DNA of 40,609 nt. Source: Paracoccaceae bacterium. GTDB lineage: Bacteria > Pseudomonadota > Alphaproteobacteria > Rhodobacterales > Rhodobacteraceae. A program made the position numbers and the translations under genes. The notes under the pieces are model-generated. The model searched no databases. It had not been told where the DNA came from and saw nothing but the letters and a program-made list of their open reading frames with translations. Below, piece after piece: positions 12,266-24,124 of the stretch (the stretch's first letter is position 1; each line of letters begins with the position of its first letter). The stretch lies in NCBI GenBank assembly GCA_947468085.1, contig CANIKY010000015.1, forward strand, positions 1 to 40,609. The letters are read 5' to 3'.

Positions 12266-14584
12266 TTATTCCGCCGTCAAAAGTGGCGGCTTGGTAGCGG
12301 TTAGGCGCGGCTTGGCGTGTTCTTCGTAGCTCAGCACAATCGCTCCGTCCTTAACGCCGATATGCACCAATCCGCCCTTCGTCAGCTTGCCGAACAGCAA
12401 TTCTTCGGCCAAGGGCTTTTTGATATGCTCTTGAATAACCCGCCCCAGTGGCCGCGCGCCCATCTTGTCGTCGTAGCCCTTTTCCCCCAGCCAGTCGGCT
12501 GCGGCAGGCGACAGGTCGATATGCACGCCGCGGTCCAACAGTTGGGCTTCCAGCTGCATGATGAACTTTTCCACAACCGAGCGGATGATCGACTTGCCCA
12601 AGGGCGCAAAAGCAATCACCGCATCCAGACGGTTGCGGAATTCAGGCGTGAAGGTGCGCTCAATCGCGGCGGTATCTTCGCCGGTACGCTTGTCGCGGCC
12701 AAAGCCTATCGCTTCTTTCGCGGCATCTGACGCGCCCGCGTTGGTGGTCATAATCACCACCACGTTGCGGAAATCAACCTGACGGCCATTATGATCGGTT
12801 AGCTTGCCGTGATCCATGACTTGCAACAGGATGTTGTACACATCCGGATGGGCCTTTTCGATCTCGTCCAGCAGAAGCACGCAGTGCGGGTGCTGGTCGA
12901 TGCCATCTGTCAACATGCCGCCTTGATCAAACCCCACATATCCCGGTGGCGCCCCGATCAAGCGGGAAACAGCGTGCTTTTCCATATACTCCGACATGTC
13001 AAAGCGCAGCAATTCCACGCCAAGTATGGAGGCCAGTTGCTTGGCCACCTCGGTCTTACCTACACCCGTAGGGCCGGCGAAAAGATAGCTGCCGATGGGC
13101 TTTTCCGGCTCGCGCAAGCCTGCGCGGGCCAGTTTGATCGCCGAAGAAAGGGCTTCGATCGCCTTTTCCTGCCCAAACACAACGCGTTTAAGGTTCTTTT
13201 CCAGATCGCGCAGCACTTCGGCATCGTCTTTTGACACCGATTTGGCCGGAATGCGGGCGATTTTGGCCACCACAGCCTCGATCTCTTTCAACCCAATCGT
13301 CTTGCGACGCTTGGATTCGCTCAGCAGATGTTGGGCAGCCCCCGCCTCATCGATCACATCAATCGCCTTGTCGGGCAATTTGCGGTCGTGGATATAGCGG
13401 GCCGACAGTTCGACCGCCGCTTTGATCGCGTCATGGGTGTAGCGCAGATCGTGGTGCTCTTCGAAATAGGGCTTCAGCCCCATCAGGATTTTGACCGAAT
13501 CCTCTACCGAAGGCTCGTTCACGTCGATCTTTTGGAACCGGCGCGCCAAGGCGCGGTCTTTTTCGAAATGCTGGCGGAATTCTTTATAGGTGGTCGATCC
13601 CATGCAACGCAGCTTGCCGCCCTGCAATGAGGGTTTCAGCAGGTTTGACGCATCCATCGCCCCGCCCGATGTGGCACCCGCGCCAATAACAGTATGGATC
13701 TCGTCGATGAACAAGATCGCATCGGGGTGGTCTTCCATTTCTTTGACAACGGCCTTCAACCGCTCTTCAAAATCGCCGCGATAGCGGGTGCCCGCCAAAA
13801 GCGCGCCCATGTCCAGCGAGTAGATCGTAGCACCTGCCAAAATCTCAGGAGTTTCGCCCTGCACGATCTTGCGCGCCAAGCCTTCGGCGATGGCGGTTTT
13901 GCCCACACCGGGGTCGCCCACCAGAAGGGGGTTGTTCTTGCGTCTGCGGCACAAAACCTGAATGGCGCGCTCCACCTCGGCCTCGCGGCCGATCAGGGGG
14001 TCAACATCGCCCTTCATAGCTTTGTCGTTCAAGTCGACGCAATATTTGGACAGAGCGGATTCCTTGGCTTCGCCCGCCTCGGCCTTGGGAGTTTCGTGGG
14101 GTTCGTCCGAGCCTGAAACAGGGCGGGCTTCGCCAAAGCTGGGGTTTTTGGCCACGCCGTGCGCGATGTAATTGACCGCGTCATAGCGGGTCATATCCTG
14201 CTCTTGCAAAAAGAAGGCGGCGTTTGATTCGCGTTCGGCAAAGATAGCGACCAAAACATTGGCCCCCGTCACCTCTGTGCGGCCTGACGATTGCACATGG
14301 ATCGCGGCACGCTGAATGACTCGCTGGAAAGCTGCGGTGGGCACGGCTTCATTGCCTTCCACATCAGTCACAAGGGTTGCCAAGTCATCGTCGATGAACG
14401 TGGTTAAGGTCTTTTTCAAGATCTCAAGGTCTACCGAGCACGCCTTCATCACCCGCGCCGCATCTGGCTCGTCGATCAGGGACAAAAGAAGATGTTCCAA
14501 GGTTGCCAGTTCGTGGCGGCGGGCGTTGGCCAGCGCCAAAGCGCCATGAATGGCTTGTTCTAGGGTCGTTGAAAATGTCGGCAC
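12266..14584 (-). CDS. clpA: ATP-dependent Clp protease ATP-binding subunit ClpA
   Basis: The 772-aa protein has all parts of ClpA: a double Clp_N repeat (residues about 1-145), an acidic linker (about 155-175), AAA+ module 1 with Walker A GDPGVGKT and Walker B ILFIDEIH, AAA+ module 2 with GPTGVGKT and VLLLDEIEKAH, and the ClpP-docking loop with IGF in EAIGFGRDKR. There is no ClpB-type middle coiled coil. It unfolds substrates and feeds them to ClpP. The length is normal for the family. The start ATG 14584 has a 174-bp leader that contains a G/C-rich inverted repeat (about 14611-14643). It is transcribed alone, away from the glyoxalase II gene's 3' end. Confidence 0.97.
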   Translation of the reverse strand: MPTFSTTLEQAIHGALALANARRHELATLEHLLLSLIDEPDAARVMKACSVDLEILKKTLTTFIDDDLATLVTDVEGNEAVPTAAFQRVIQRAAIHVQSSGRTEVTGANVLVAIFAERESNAAFFLQEQDMTRYDAVNYIAHGVAKNPSFGEARPVSGSDEPHETPKAEAGEAKESALSKYCVDLNDKAMKGDVDPLIGREAEVERAIQVLCRRRKNNPLLVGDPGVGKTAIAEGLARKIVQGETPEILAGATIYSLDMGALLAGTRYRGDFEERLKAVVKEMEDHPDAILFIDEIHTVIGAGATSGGAMDASNLLKPSLQGGKLRCMGSTTYKEFRQHFEKDRALARRFQKIDVNEPSVEDSVKILMGLKPYFEEHHDLRYTHDAIKAAVELSARYIHDRKLPDKAIDVIDEAGAAQHLLSESKRRKTIGLKEIEAVVAKIARIPAKSVSKDDAEVLRDLEKNLKRVVFGQEKAIEALSSAIKLARAGLREPEKPIGSYLFAGPTGVGKTEVAKQLASILGVELLRFDMSEYMEKHAVSRLIGAPPGYVGFDQGGMLTDGIDQHPHCVLLLDEIEKAHPDVYNILLQVMDHGKLTDHNGRQVDFRNVVVIMTTNAGASDAAKEAIGFGRDKRTGEDTAAIERTFTPEFRNRLDAVIAFAPLGKSIIRSVVEKFIMQLEAQLLDRGVHIDLSPAAADWLGEKGYDDKMGARPLGRVIQEHIKKPLAEELLFGKLTKGGLVHIGVKDGAIVLSYEEHAKPRLTATKPPLLTAE

Positions 14585-14758
14585 TTGCGTCGTGCTCCTG
14601 TCCTGCAGGTCGGCAGTGCCCGTGCGGGGATCGAACGGGCCTGCCTTGACCGTGGCCTTAATGTCTTAAGCTTCGGTTTTCTGCGGCAATCTTCAAGGGC
14701 TATTTTGAAGGAAAGTGCAGATAACTTGGTGCAGGCCCAAAAAAGTGATGAGCCAAGG

Positions 14759-15526
14759 TTAGAACGTGTCCTTGCGGGCCCGAAGTGCGGCGAAAGCCTC
14801 TGCGTCGGGCGCAAACTCTAGGCCCAAACATCTTTTAATGTGGGGCAGTTTGACGCGTAGAAAAGGGTTGGTGGCCAACTCTTCGGATAATAATGTGGGC
14901 ACGGTGGGAACCCCCGCCGCCCGCGCTGCTGATACGCGGGCGATGCGGCCCAGTAGGGCTTGGTTTTCTGGTTCGATCGTTGCAGCAAAGCGCAGGTTTG
15001 ATGCGGTGTATTCATGGCCTGAACAAATCAAGGTTTCGGCGGGCAGGGCCGCAAGCTTGGTCAAAGACGCCCACATCAGCGCGGGCGATCCTTCAAACAA
15101 CCGCCCGCAACCGCCCGCCATGAGGCTGTCGGCGGTAAAGGCAAGATGGGCCGAGGGGAATGAAAACGCGATATGCCCAAGGGTGTGGCCCGACACTTCG
15201 ATCACATGGCCAATTGTCTCGCCCACTGTCACCTCGTCGCCCTCGCTTAAAGCCTGAGTTAGGCTGGGCAGGCGATGCGCATCGGCTTGGGCGCCGTAGA
15301 CGCTGGCGCCGGTGGCTTGAACCAAGGCTAGGGTGCCTTGCACATGGTCGCTGTGGTGATGGGTTAGAAATATCTTGTCCAATTGCCATCCGCGTCTGAA
15401 CAGTTCCGCCAGAATGGGGGCCGCTTCGGGAACATCGACGACGGCTGTTTCGCCTGTCGCTTTGTCGCGGATCAGATAAGCGTAATTGTCGGTCAGGCAA
15501 GAAATCGTCACAAGCTCAAGCGCCAT
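14759..15526 (-). CDS. gloB: Hydroxyacylglutathione hydrolase (glyoxalase II)
   Basis: The 255-aa protein has the binuclear metal motif T-H-H-H-S-D-H (residues 54-60), a second histidine in SGHTLGH, an aspartate in FTADSL, and the family's CGRLFEG and SGHEYTASN blocks, with a C-terminal glutathione-binding domain ending NPFLRVK. It hydrolyses S-lactoylglutathione to lactate and glutathione, completing methylglyoxal removal. I start at ATG 15526 after AAGGAAA. The longer frame to 15571 adds residues not seen in the family. It is divergent from the methyltransferase gene, a neighbour pair that fits glyoxalase loci. Confidence 0.93.
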   Translation of the reverse strand: MALELVTISCLTDNYAYLIRDKATGETAVVDVPEAAPILAELFRRGWQLDKIFLTHHHSDHVQGTLALVQATGASVYGAQADAHRLPSLTQALSEGDEVTVGETIGHVIEVSGHTLGHIAFSFPSAHLAFTADSLMAGGCGRLFEGSPALMWASLTKLAALPAETLICSGHEYTASNLRFAATIEPENQALLGRIARVSAARAAGVPTVPTLLSEELATNPFLRVKLPHIKRCLGLEFAPDAEAFAALRARKDTF

Positions 15527-15611
15527 CTGGTTTCCTTTACTGGCCCTGATGGGCAATTGCGGCATAAGCAAGTATGTTGGGCGAATATGGCTTTGAAAGG
15601 CTTTGGCTTCA

Positions 15612-16361
15612 ATGCATCTTGACGTTCTGGACCTGCGGAACTTTTACTATCGCACCGCGCTTGGTCGGGTGGCGCAGCGCGGCATTCGTGAGCGTGTGAT
15701 CGAACTGTGGCCCCCCATGGCCGGCCAGACGGTTGCGGGATTTGGCTTTGCCGTACCTTTGCTGCGCCCCTATCTGGCCCAGGCGCGCCGTGTGGTCGCC
15801 CTGATGCCCGCCCCGCAAGGGGTGATGCCTTGGCCCATGGGCGAGGCCAATGTCAGCCTTTTGTGCGAAGACAGCGAATGGCCGCTGGCCACGGGCTTTG
15901 TCGACAGGTTGATTCTGATGCATGGCTTGGAAACCTCGGACAACGCGGCCGCTGTGCTGGAGGAATGTTTCCGCGTGCTGGGCCCGGGGGGCCGCGTTCT
16001 TTTCATCGTCCCAAACCGCTTGGGCCTTTGGGCGCGCGGCGATGGCACGCCCTTTGGCTTTGGCCGCCCCTATTCGATGGGCCAGATCGAGGCAGAGTTA
16101 AAACGCCACGGCTTCACCCCCGAACGCGCCATGACGGCTTTGTTTGCGCCGCCCTCGCTGAACCGATTCTGGCTGCGCACGGCGGGTTTTTGGGAATGGC
16201 TGGGCCGCGCCGCCCCTTGGCTTGCGGGCGGGGTCTTGATGGTGGAAGCCTCAAAGCAGGTTCATGCCCCGACGCGTGGCGGTTTGGCGGCCAAAGTGCG
16301 CCGTCCACTGCGCGCGCTAGACGGCATGCCCGTTGCTCAGCCCGTGCCCCGACTGGAATAA
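15612..16361 (+). CDS. Class I SAM-dependent methyltransferase
   Basis: The 249-aa protein resembles type 11 methyltransferases: a SAM-binding strand-loop region ([12 protein letters not shown], with a degenerate glycine motif), an acidic motif near [17 protein letters not shown], and the [21 protein letters not shown] block that follows the catalytic fold. The C-terminus is basic. ATG 15612 is taken, since a TTG at 15603 has no better support. It is divergent from gloB with 85 bases between. The substrate cannot be told from the sequence. Confidence 0.8.
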   Translation: MHLDVLDLRNFYYRTALGRVAQRGIRERVIELWPPMAGQTVAGFGFAVPLLRPYLAQARRVVALMPAPQGVMPWPMGEANVSLLCEDSEWPLATGFVDRLILMHGLETSDNAAAVLEECFRVLGPGGRVLFIVPNRLGLWARGDGTPFGFGRPYSMGQIEAELKRHGFTPERAMTALFAPPSLNRFWLRTAGFWEWLGRAAPWLAGGVLMVEASKQVHAPTRGGLAAKVRRPLRALDGMPVAQPVPRLE

Positions 16362-16519
16362 AGCGACGGAATTTCAAGCGATATCTGGCCCGCTTTGCGG
16401 CTGTCGCGCGCCGGTTACGTGCTTGTGCAAAATTCCCTGAACAAGAGCGCGGAAATCTGCCGGATTCTTGGTTGCGAGGTGGCGGGGCCTCTGTTATGGA
16501 CGCCGCAATCTTGGACAGA

Positions 16520-16538
16520 CGCACACAAGATGTGTGCG
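16520..16538. promoter_or_regulatory. Perfect hairpin/palindrome in the atp operon leader
   Basis: CGCACAC and GTGTGCG form a 7-bp stem around AAGAT, 65 bases before atpH. A TTGCGA and TTATGG pair, 16 bases apart, about 25-50 bases further upstream, could be the operon promoter. The palindrome may be an operator or a leader structure. Confidence 0.35.
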
Positions 16539-16603
16539 CCACCGATGGCTTTAAGACTGCCCCTAGGGCGGGATGAAAAGCCTTAGACAGCGGAAGGGTT
16601 GAC

Positions 16604-17164
16604 GTGTCGGAAACAGCATCCATCTCTCTCAGCATCGCGGGGCGCTATGCCCAAGCTCTGTTTGAATTGGCCAAGGAGACCGGCGCTTTGAAAGCGCTGG
16701 AAGCCGACGCCACAGCTTTGGCAGAGGTTTTGACCGAAAGCCCAGAGCTGGCCGCCATGATCGCTTCGCCCGTGGTGGGCAAAGGCGAGCAAAGCGCTGC
16801 CATGGCAGCGGTGGCGGCCAAAATGGGCTTGGCGACGTTGACACAGAACACTTTGGCGCTGATGGCGCAAAAGCGTCGTCTGTTTGTTATTCCCCAGTTG
16901 GTGCAGGACCTAAAGGCCCGTATCGCCGTGGAAAAAGGCGAAGTGACGGCAGAGGTCACCTCTGCCAAAGCCCTGACCGCGACCCAGCGCAAGGCGCTGG
17001 TGGCCTCTTTGAAGGCCAATGTCGGCAAGGACGTGATTTTAAACGCCACCGTTGATGAAAGCCTCATCGGCGGTCTTATCGTGAAGCTCGGCTCGACCAT
17101 GATCGACACCTCGGTCAAGGCCAAGCTCGCCGCACTCCAGAATGCAATGAAAGAGGTTGGGTGA
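16604..17164 (+). CDS. atpH: F1F0 ATP synthase delta subunit
   Basis: The 186-aa product is the OSCP/delta subunit that joins the F1 head to the peripheral stalk: N-terminal six-helix domain ([15 protein letters not shown]... start) and C-terminal part with the family's [20 protein letters not shown] ending. Start is GTG 16604 after GGAAGGG. Its stop shares a base with the atpA start. F0 genes are absent here, as usual in Rhodobacterales, where they form a separate operon. Confidence 0.95.
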   Translation: MSETASISLSIAGRYAQALFELAKETGALKALEADATALAEVLTESPELAAMIASPVVGKGEQSAAMAAVAAKMGLATLTQNTLALMAQKRRLFVIPQLVQDLKARIAVEKGEVTAEVTSAKALTATQRKALVASLKANVGKDVILNATVDESLIGGLIVKLGSTMIDTSVKAKLAALQNAMKEVG

Positions 17165-18702
17165 TGGGAATCCAGGCTGCTGAGATCTCTGCGATCCTGA
17201 AGGCGCAGATCAAGAACTTTGGCCAAGATGCCGAAGTTGCAGAAGTTGGTCGCGTGCTGTCCGTCGGTGACGGGATTGCGCGCGTGCACGGGTTGGACAA
17301 TGTCCAAGCCGGTGAAATGGTGGAATTCCCCGGTGGGATCCGCGGGATGGCGCTGAACCTTGAAGTCGACAACGTCGGCGTCGTGATCTTTGGTTCTGAC
17401 CAAGACATCAAAGAAGGCGACACCGTCAAGCGCACCAAGTCTATCGTGGACGTGCCCGCTGGCGACGGCCTTTTGGGCCGCGTGGTTGACGCCCTTGGCA
17501 ACCCGATCGACGGCAAAGGCCCGATCGTTTTCGCTGAGCGCCGCGTGGCCGACGTCAAAGCGCCGGGCATCATCCCACGCCAGTCGGTCCATGAACCCAT
17601 GGCAACCGGCCTGAAAGCCGTTGACGCCATGATCCCGATTGGTCGTGGTCAGCGCGAATTGATCATCGGTGACCGTCAGACCGGCAAAACCGCCGTGGCT
17701 TTGGACGCGATCTTGAACCAAAAAGTCTACAACGACGCCGCTGGCGACGATGAAGGCAAAAAGCTTTACTGCATCTACGTCGCCATCGGGCAAAAGCGCT
17801 CGACTGTGGCGCAATTGGTCAAGAAGTTGGAAGAAACCGGCGCGATGGCCTATACGATCATCGTGGCCGCAACCGCCTCTGACCCGGCCCCCATGCAGTT
17901 CTTGGCCCCCTTTGCCGCGACCGCCATGGGCGAGTATTTCCGCGACAATGGCCGTCATGCGCTGATGATCTATGACGATCTGTCCAAACAGGCCGTGGCG
18001 TACCGCCAGATGTCGCTCTTGCTGCGCCGCCCGCCGGGCCGTGAGGCTTACCCGGGCGACGTGTTCTACCTGCACTCGCGCCTTTTGGAACGTTCGGCCA
18101 AGTTGAACGCTGACTTTGGTTCAGGCTCGCTGACCGCATTGCCGATCATCGAAACCCAAGGTGGGGACATTTCGGCCTTTATTCCCACGAACGTGATCTC
18201 GATCACCGATGGGCAGATATTCTTGGAAGGCGAACTGTTCTACCAAGGCATCCGCCCTGCCGTGAACACTGGTCTGTCAGTGTCGCGCGTGGGCTCTTCG
18301 GCGCAAACCAACGCCATGAAGTCGGTGGCCGGCAAGGTGAAGCTGGAGCTGGCGCAGTACCGCGAAATGGCGGCCTTTGCGCAGTTTGGCTCTGACCTTG
18401 ACGCCTCGACCCAGCAATTGCTGAACCGTGGCGCGCGTTTGACCGAGCTGATGAAGCAACCGCAATACGCCCCGCTGACCAATGCGGAAATCGTTTGCGT
18501 GATCTTCGCAGGGGCCAATGGCTTTCTTGACAAGATCGCCGTGCGCGATGTTGGCCGCTATGAAGCAGGTCTGCTGAAGCATCTGCGTACCAAAGGTGCA
18601 GCGCTTTTGGCAGATATCACCACCAAAGACCGCAAGGTTTCGGGGGATCTGGAAAAAGCTATTCGGGCCGAGCTGGACGCGTTCGCCAAAGACTTCGCGT
18701 AA
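17164..18702 (+). CDS. atpA: F1 ATP synthase alpha subunit
   Basis: The 512-aa protein has the non-catalytic nucleotide site GDRQTGKT (Walker A, about residue 170), the beta-barrel domain at the N-terminus, and the signature [17 protein letters not shown]. The start ATG at 17164 overlaps the atpH stop (TGATG); GTG at 17161 is an alternative one codon upstream. Length is normal. It forms the alpha3beta3 head together with AtpD. Confidence 0.97.
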   Translation: MGIQAAEISAILKAQIKNFGQDAEVAEVGRVLSVGDGIARVHGLDNVQAGEMVEFPGGIRGMALNLEVDNVGVVIFGSDQDIKEGDTVKRTKSIVDVPAGDGLLGRVVDALGNPIDGKGPIVFAERRVADVKAPGIIPRQSVHEPMATGLKAVDAMIPIGRGQRELIIGDRQTGKTAVALDAILNQKVYNDAAGDDEGKKLYCIYVAIGQKRSTVAQLVKKLEETGAMAYTIIVAATASDPAPMQFLAPFAATAMGEYFRDNGRHALMIYDDLSKQAVAYRQMSLLLRRPPGREAYPGDVFYLHSRLLERSAKLNADFGSGSLTALPIIETQGGDISAFIPTNVISITDGQIFLEGELFYQGIRPAVNTGLSVSRVGSSAQTNAMKSVAGKVKLELAQYREMAAFAQFGSDLDASTQQLLNRGARLTELMKQPQYAPLTNAEIVCVIFAGANGFLDKIAVRDVGRYEAGLLKHLRTKGAALLADITTKDRKVSGDLEKAIRAELDAFAKDFA

Positions 18703-18723
18703 TTTGGGTCCGGGAGCAGCAAA

Positions 18724-19593
18724 ATGCCCAGCTTAAAGGACTTAAAGAACCGGATCGGCAGCGTGAAGAACACGCGCAAGATCACCAAGGCGATGCAGAT
18801 GGTGTCTGCCGCCAAACTTCGCCGCGCCCAAGACGCTGCCGAAGCCGCAAGGCCCTATGCTCAGCGGATGACAGCCGTCATGGCGGGGCTGGCAGCCTCG
18901 GTCGGTACCAGCAACAACGCCCCCCGACTTTTGGCCGGGAGCGGTTCAGACAAAGTGCATCTGATGGTTATCATGACCTCGGAACGCGGGCTTTGCGGTG
19001 GGTTCAACACAACCATCGTCCGGCTGGCCCGGGCGAAGGTGGCTGAACTGAGCGCCGCTGGCAAAACGGTCAAGATCCTGACTGTCGGCAAGAAAGGCCG
19101 CGAACAGATGCGCCGCGAATATGGCCACCTGTTTGTCGGCCATGTCGACCTGACCGAGGTGAAGCGGGTGGGTTACGTCAATGCGCGTGACATTGCCCGC
19201 GACGTCGTGGCGCGGTTTGACGCGGGCGAGTGTGATGTGGTGACGCTGTACTACAACCGCTTCCAATCGGTGATCAGCCAGATCCCCACCGCGCAGCAGG
19301 TCATTCCGGCCAAGTTTGAAGGCGCAGCCCCCGTGGCCGCTTCTTACGACTACGAACCGTCAGAAGACCAAATCCTTGCTGACCTTCTGCCCCGTGCAGT
19401 TGCGACGCAAGTGTTTACCGCGCTGCTCGAGAATGCGGCTTCTGAACAAGGCGCTCGGATGAGCGCGATGGACAATGCCACCCGCAACGCGGGCGACATG
19501 ATCAACAAGATGACCATCGTGTACAACCGCTCGCGTCAGGCCGCGATCACCAAGGAACTTATCGAAATCATTTCGGGCGCCGAAGCGCTCTGA
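18724..19593 (+). CDS. atpG: F1 ATP synthase gamma subunit
   Basis: The 289-aa protein begins with the long helix of the rotor shaft ([20 protein letters not shown], then [16 protein letters not shown]) and ends with the matching C-terminal helix ([20 protein letters not shown]...[15 protein letters not shown]). ERGLCGGFN is the conserved middle block. GGGAG precedes the start. It lies 21 bases after atpA and transmits rotation to the catalytic head. Confidence 0.97.
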   Translation: MPSLKDLKNRIGSVKNTRKITKAMQMVSAAKLRRAQDAAEAARPYAQRMTAVMAGLAASVGTSNNAPRLLAGSGSDKVHLMVIMTSERGLCGGFNTTIVRLARAKVAELSAAGKTVKILTVGKKGREQMRREYGHLFVGHVDLTEVKRVGYVNARDIARDVVARFDAGECDVVTLYYNRFQSVISQIPTAQQVIPAKFEGAAPVAASYDYEPSEDQILADLLPRAVATQVFTALLENAASEQGARMSAMDNATRNAGDMINKMTIVYNRSRQAAITKELIEIISGAEAL

Positions 19594-21030
<1,437 letters not shown>

Positions 21031-21039
21031 GGGGGCGTT

Positions 21040-21435
21040 ATGGCAGGGACCCTGCAATTCGACCTTGTCAGCCCGGAACGCCGCCTGGCGTCGATGGCCG
21101 CTGTTGAGGTTCAGATCCCCGGTGCTGAGGGCGATTTGACCGCGATGGAGGGCCACGCGCCCGTTCTGGTCGGTCTTCGCCCCGGCATCCTGCGTGCCTC
21201 GGGCGCGCAGGGGGCTTCGGCCTTTGTTGTGACCGGTGGCTTTGCCGAAATCAGCGCGGCTGGTGTGTCGGTTCTGGCCGAAATGGCCGTGCCTTTGGCG
21301 GAAGCCACAGCTGAAATGGTTGACAAGCTTTTGGCCGAAGCGGGCAAAGTGCCGGTGGACGCTGCGGGCAAGGATGCGGCGGATAAAACACTGGCGGATT
21401 TGACAGCGTTGAAGGCGGCCATTGCGGCCAGCTGA
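21040..21435 (+). CDS. atpC: F1 ATP synthase epsilon subunit
   Basis: The 131-aa protein has the epsilon beta-sandwich with LVSPERRLASM and the GAEGDLTAMEGHAPVL block, then a short C-terminal helical region that is Ala/Asp/Lys-rich and shorter than in E. coli. In alphaproteobacteria epsilon is a weak inhibitor, with the zeta subunit taking that role. It is the last gene of the operon, followed by a strong terminator. Confidence 0.95.
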   Translation: MAGTLQFDLVSPERRLASMAAVEVQIPGAEGDLTAMEGHAPVLVGLRPGILRASGAQGASAFVVTGGFAEISAAGVSVLAEMAVPLAEATAEMVDKLLAEAGKVPVDAAGKDAADKTLADLTALKAAIAAS

Positions 21436-21456
21436 TCGCACGCTAGTTGAATTAAA

Positions 21457-21485
21457 CAAAAGGCCCCGCTCTGCGGGGCCTTTTG
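21457..21485. terminator. Strong bidirectional terminator between atpC and prs
   Basis: A 12-bp perfect stem (CAAAAGGCCCCG / CGGGGCCTTTTG) with loop CTCTG is followed by T-runs on both strands. It serves the convergent atp operon and prs. Confidence 0.93.
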
Positions 21486-21512
21486 TTTGGCAAAGCGCCT
21501 TTAGGGTACTGA

Positions 21513-22532
21513 TTAGCCGCGCTGGTACATGCCTTCATAGATTGGCACCAAGGTTTCGGTTTCAAACAGCGACGAGACCGAAGTGCCGCTCCAGATGTTC
21601 AAGATCGCTTGGGCAAAGATCGGCGCTGTCGGTACTATGCGGATATTGGGCGATTTAAGCACCTCTTCTGACGGTTCGATCGAATCGGTGATCACCAGCG
21701 ATTTCATCGCAGACCCCGCCACCCGCGCCACGGCCCCTTGGGACAAAACGCCGTGGGTGATATAGGCATGTACCTCTTTCGCACCATTTGCCATGAGCAG
21801 ATCGGCCGCTTTGCAAAGTGTGCCCGCCGTGTCGGCAATGTCATCGACGATGATGCAAACCTTGCCCTCAACATTGCCGATCACGGTCATCTCGGCCACT
21901 TCGCCTGCCTTTTCGCGCCGCTTGTCCACGATGGCCAAGGGCGCATCGATCCGCTTGGCCAACTCGCGCGCCCGTGCCACGCCGCCCACATCGGGGGAAA
22001 TCACCATGATATCGGACATTTTGTCTTTGAAATGGTGTTCAATATCCAAAGCAAAGATGGGCGAGGCGTAAAGGTTATCCACCGGAATATCGAAAAAGCC
22101 CTGAATTTGGGCGGCGTGCAGGTCCAGCGTCAGCACGCGGTCAATGCCAGCTTCGGTGATCATATTGGCCACAAGCTTGGCCGTGATGGGCGTGCGGGCC
22201 TTGGCGCGGCGGTCTTGGCGGGCATAGCCGAAATAGGGGATCACCGCCGAAATCCGATCGGCTGATGACCGGCGCAGCGCGTCGGCCATGATCAACAGTT
22301 CCATCAGATTGTCATTGGCAGGGTTCGAGGTGGGTTGGATGATATACATATCCTCGCCCCGAACGTTTTCGTAAACCTCAACGAAGATCTCTGCATCGTT
22401 GAAGCGTTCCACCCGCGCATCGACCAGATTGACCGACATGCCGCGATGCATGGACATGCGGCGGGCTATGGCTTTGGCCAATGTCATATTGGCATTACCG
22501 GCGATAAGCTTGGGTTCGGTGATAACGGGCAT
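21513..22532 (-). CDS. prs: Ribose-phosphate pyrophosphokinase
   Basis: The 339-aa enzyme makes PRPP from ribose 5-phosphate and ATP. Visible signatures are NDAEIFVEV, the flexible-loop block [14 protein letters not shown], the metal site [11 protein letters not shown], and the PRPP-binding [15 protein letters not shown] with the family's double aspartate. Length is slightly above the 310-320 of most class I enzymes because of a longer N-terminus and C-terminus, common in this order. It is convergent with the atp operon. The start ATG 22532 has a ribosome-binding region with AAGGATA just upstream. Confidence 0.96.
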   Translation of the reverse strand: MPVITEPKLIAGNANMTLAKAIARRMSMHRGMSVNLVDARVERFNDAEIFVEVYENVRGEDMYIIQPTSNPANDNLMELLIMADALRRSSADRISAVIPYFGYARQDRRAKARTPITAKLVANMITEAGIDRVLTLDLHAAQIQGFFDIPVDNLYASPIFALDIEHHFKDKMSDIMVISPDVGGVARARELAKRIDAPLAIVDKRREKAGEVAEMTVIGNVEGKVCIIVDDIADTAGTLCKAADLLMANGAKEVHAYITHGVLSQGAVARVAGSAMKSLVITDSIEPSEEVLKSPNIRIVPTAPIFAQAILNIWSGTSVSSLFETETLVPIYEGMYQRG

Positions 22533-22634
22533 CGACTATCCTTGCGCTGGGCCTGCAAAGCGGGCGCGTTACGTTGACTTCGCTTATCAACCTTCTAGGG
22601 TTCTTGCAAAGGCAAGCAAGCAGGGGCGCGGCAC

Positions 22635-23231
22635 ATGATTCAGATTGACTACTTTTTTGCGACAATTTCGCCGTTCTGCTACCTTATGGGTAACAGGGTA
22701 GAGGCTATCGCCGCCAAGCACGGCGCAACTATCCGCTACATCCCGCTGGACGGCCCTGCCTTGTTCCCTCGCACCGGTGGGAAGGTTTTGGCCGAACGCC
22801 ACGAAAGCCGTAAAGAGTACCGCGTGCAGGAACTGCGCCGGTGGTCAAAACGGCTGGGGATGAAGCTGGATTTGCAGCCCCCTTTCTTTCCGGTGAACCC
22901 CGCGCCCTCGTCTTATGCCGTTCTGGCCGCGATCACGGCGGGCGGCGGTGATCTGGCGGGATTGGTGCAAGCCTTCCCCCGCGCCGTCTGGGCCGAGGGG
23001 CGCAACGTGGCCGAGGATGAGGTGATCAAGGAGATCCTTGCCAAACACGGCTTTGATCCGGCGATTTCTGACCGCTACATGCTGCAAGCCGCCGATTCTT
23101 ACGCAAAGAACCTTGATGAGGCCGTCCAGCGTGGTGTATTCGGCGTGCCGTTCACCATTGTGGGCGACGAGCGGTTCTGGGGCCAAGACCGGCTTGAGGA
23201 TCTTGACCTGTATCTTGCCGGAAAGCTTTGA
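22635..23231 (+). CDS. DsbA-family 2-hydroxychromene-2-carboxylate isomerase-like protein
   Basis: The 198-aa protein has the thioredoxin-like fold of the HCCA isomerase group: YFFATISPFCYL near the start (the Ser in place of the redox cysteine pair binds glutathione in this group), a helical insertion, and the cis-proline block GVFGVPFTIVGDERFWGQDRL at the end. Members rearrange aromatic intermediates with glutathione; many have unknown substrates. It is directly followed by the hydrolase gene, whose ATG is adjacent to this stop, so the two form an operon, which supports a small-molecule catabolic role. Confidence 0.85.
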   Translation: MIQIDYFFATISPFCYLMGNRVEAIAAKHGATIRYIPLDGPALFPRTGGKVLAERHESRKEYRVQELRRWSKRLGMKLDLQPPFFPVNPAPSSYAVLAAITAGGGDLAGLVQAFPRAVWAEGRNVAEDEVIKEILAKHGFDPAISDRYMLQAADSYAKNLDEAVQRGVFGVPFTIVGDERFWGQDRLEDLDLYLAGKL

Positions 23232-24047
23232 ATGCCCGAAGATATGACCTTGGCGGAACTGCCGCCGCACCGCACTTGGGCGCGTGGCGGTACAAGGCCG
23301 GTGCTGGCGTTGCACTGCTCACTCGCTCACGCGGGGGCGTGGAGCGGCTTGGCCGAAGCTCTGTCAGGCGTAACCGTTACGGCTATTGACCAGATCGGTC
23401 ACGGCAAGGCCTGCGATTGGGACGGCGTAAGCGATCTACATGGCGCAGCCACGGCGGCCGCAGTCCAGATGGCCGAATGGCTGGGCCAGGGACAGCCTAT
23501 TGATGTGATGGGCCATTCCTTTGGTGGAACGGTCGCCCTGCGCGTGGCCCTGACGCGCCCCGATCTGGTGCGCAGCCTGACGCTTGTTGAGCCGGTGATC
23601 TTTGCAGCAGCGCGCGGTCAGCCCGTCTACACCAACTTTCGCGCCCGCCATCTGGACTTTGCCCGCCTGATTGTGTCCAAAGGCCGTGAGGCCGCCTTGC
23701 GTATGTTTCACGGCGATTGGGGCACAGGCCAAGGGCTGGAGGAGCTACCCGACCGCACCCGCACCTATATGCTCGACCGCATCCACCTGATCGAAGCGCA
23801 AAACCCCGTTTTGCTGGATGATGCGGCGGGTATGCTCGCCCCCGGCGGGTTAGAGGCCGTGGCCGTGCCCACCTTGTTGATCGACGGTGCCGCCAGTCCG
23901 CCCATCATCGACGCCGTGCACAAAGCCCTGTCGGCGCGTCTTCCGCACAGCCAAAGGCTGTCTGTGCAAGGGGCAGCCCATATGGTGCCCATCACTCATG
24001 CGCAAACTGTGGCGAAAGCCGTGCAGGGGCATCTGGACGCCTGCTGA
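23232..24047 (+). CDS. Alpha/beta hydrolase
   Basis: The 271-aa protein shows the fold's nucleophile elbow G-H-S-F-G-G (Ser near residue 97), an oxyanion region LHCSLAHAGAW, a DGAASPP acid loop and a final AAHMVPITHA histidine. The ATG at 23232 directly follows the stop of the isomerase gene. No feature narrows the substrate. Ester, C-C bond or lactone hydrolysis are all possible. Confidence 0.85.
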   Translation: MPEDMTLAELPPHRTWARGGTRPVLALHCSLAHAGAWSGLAEALSGVTVTAIDQIGHGKACDWDGVSDLHGAATAAAVQMAEWLGQGQPIDVMGHSFGGTVALRVALTRPDLVRSLTLVEPVIFAAARGQPVYTNFRARHLDFARLIVSKGREAALRMFHGDWGTGQGLEELPDRTRTYMLDRIHLIEAQNPVLLDDAAGMLAPGGLEAVAVPTLLIDGAASPPIIDAVHKALSARLPHSQRLSVQGAAHMVPITHAQTVAKAVQGHLDAC

Positions 24048-24092
24048 TCTACCACCCCAAACGGAGGGCCAGCCCCCCGCACCCCGCAGAAA

Positions 24093-24120
24093 CCCTCGGA
24101 GTATTTTGGCCAAGATGAAG
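24093..24120. repeat. Intergenic repeat common in Rhodobacterales
   Basis: CCCTCGGAGTATTTTGGCC followed by AAGATGAAG at the 3' end of the hydrolase gene. From memory, very similar sequences stand behind many genes in this order. The part at 39477-39493 (ATATCCCCGCCGGAGGC) resembles the other half of that same element. Confidence 0.45.
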
Positions 24121-24124
24121 GGGA

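Noticed and set aside
14611..14643. Apparent tRNA T-arm (GTTCGATCCCCGC) upstream of clpA
   Set aside because: No acceptor, D or anticodon arm surrounds it and the T stem does not pair; it is a G/C-rich inverted repeat in the clpA leader.
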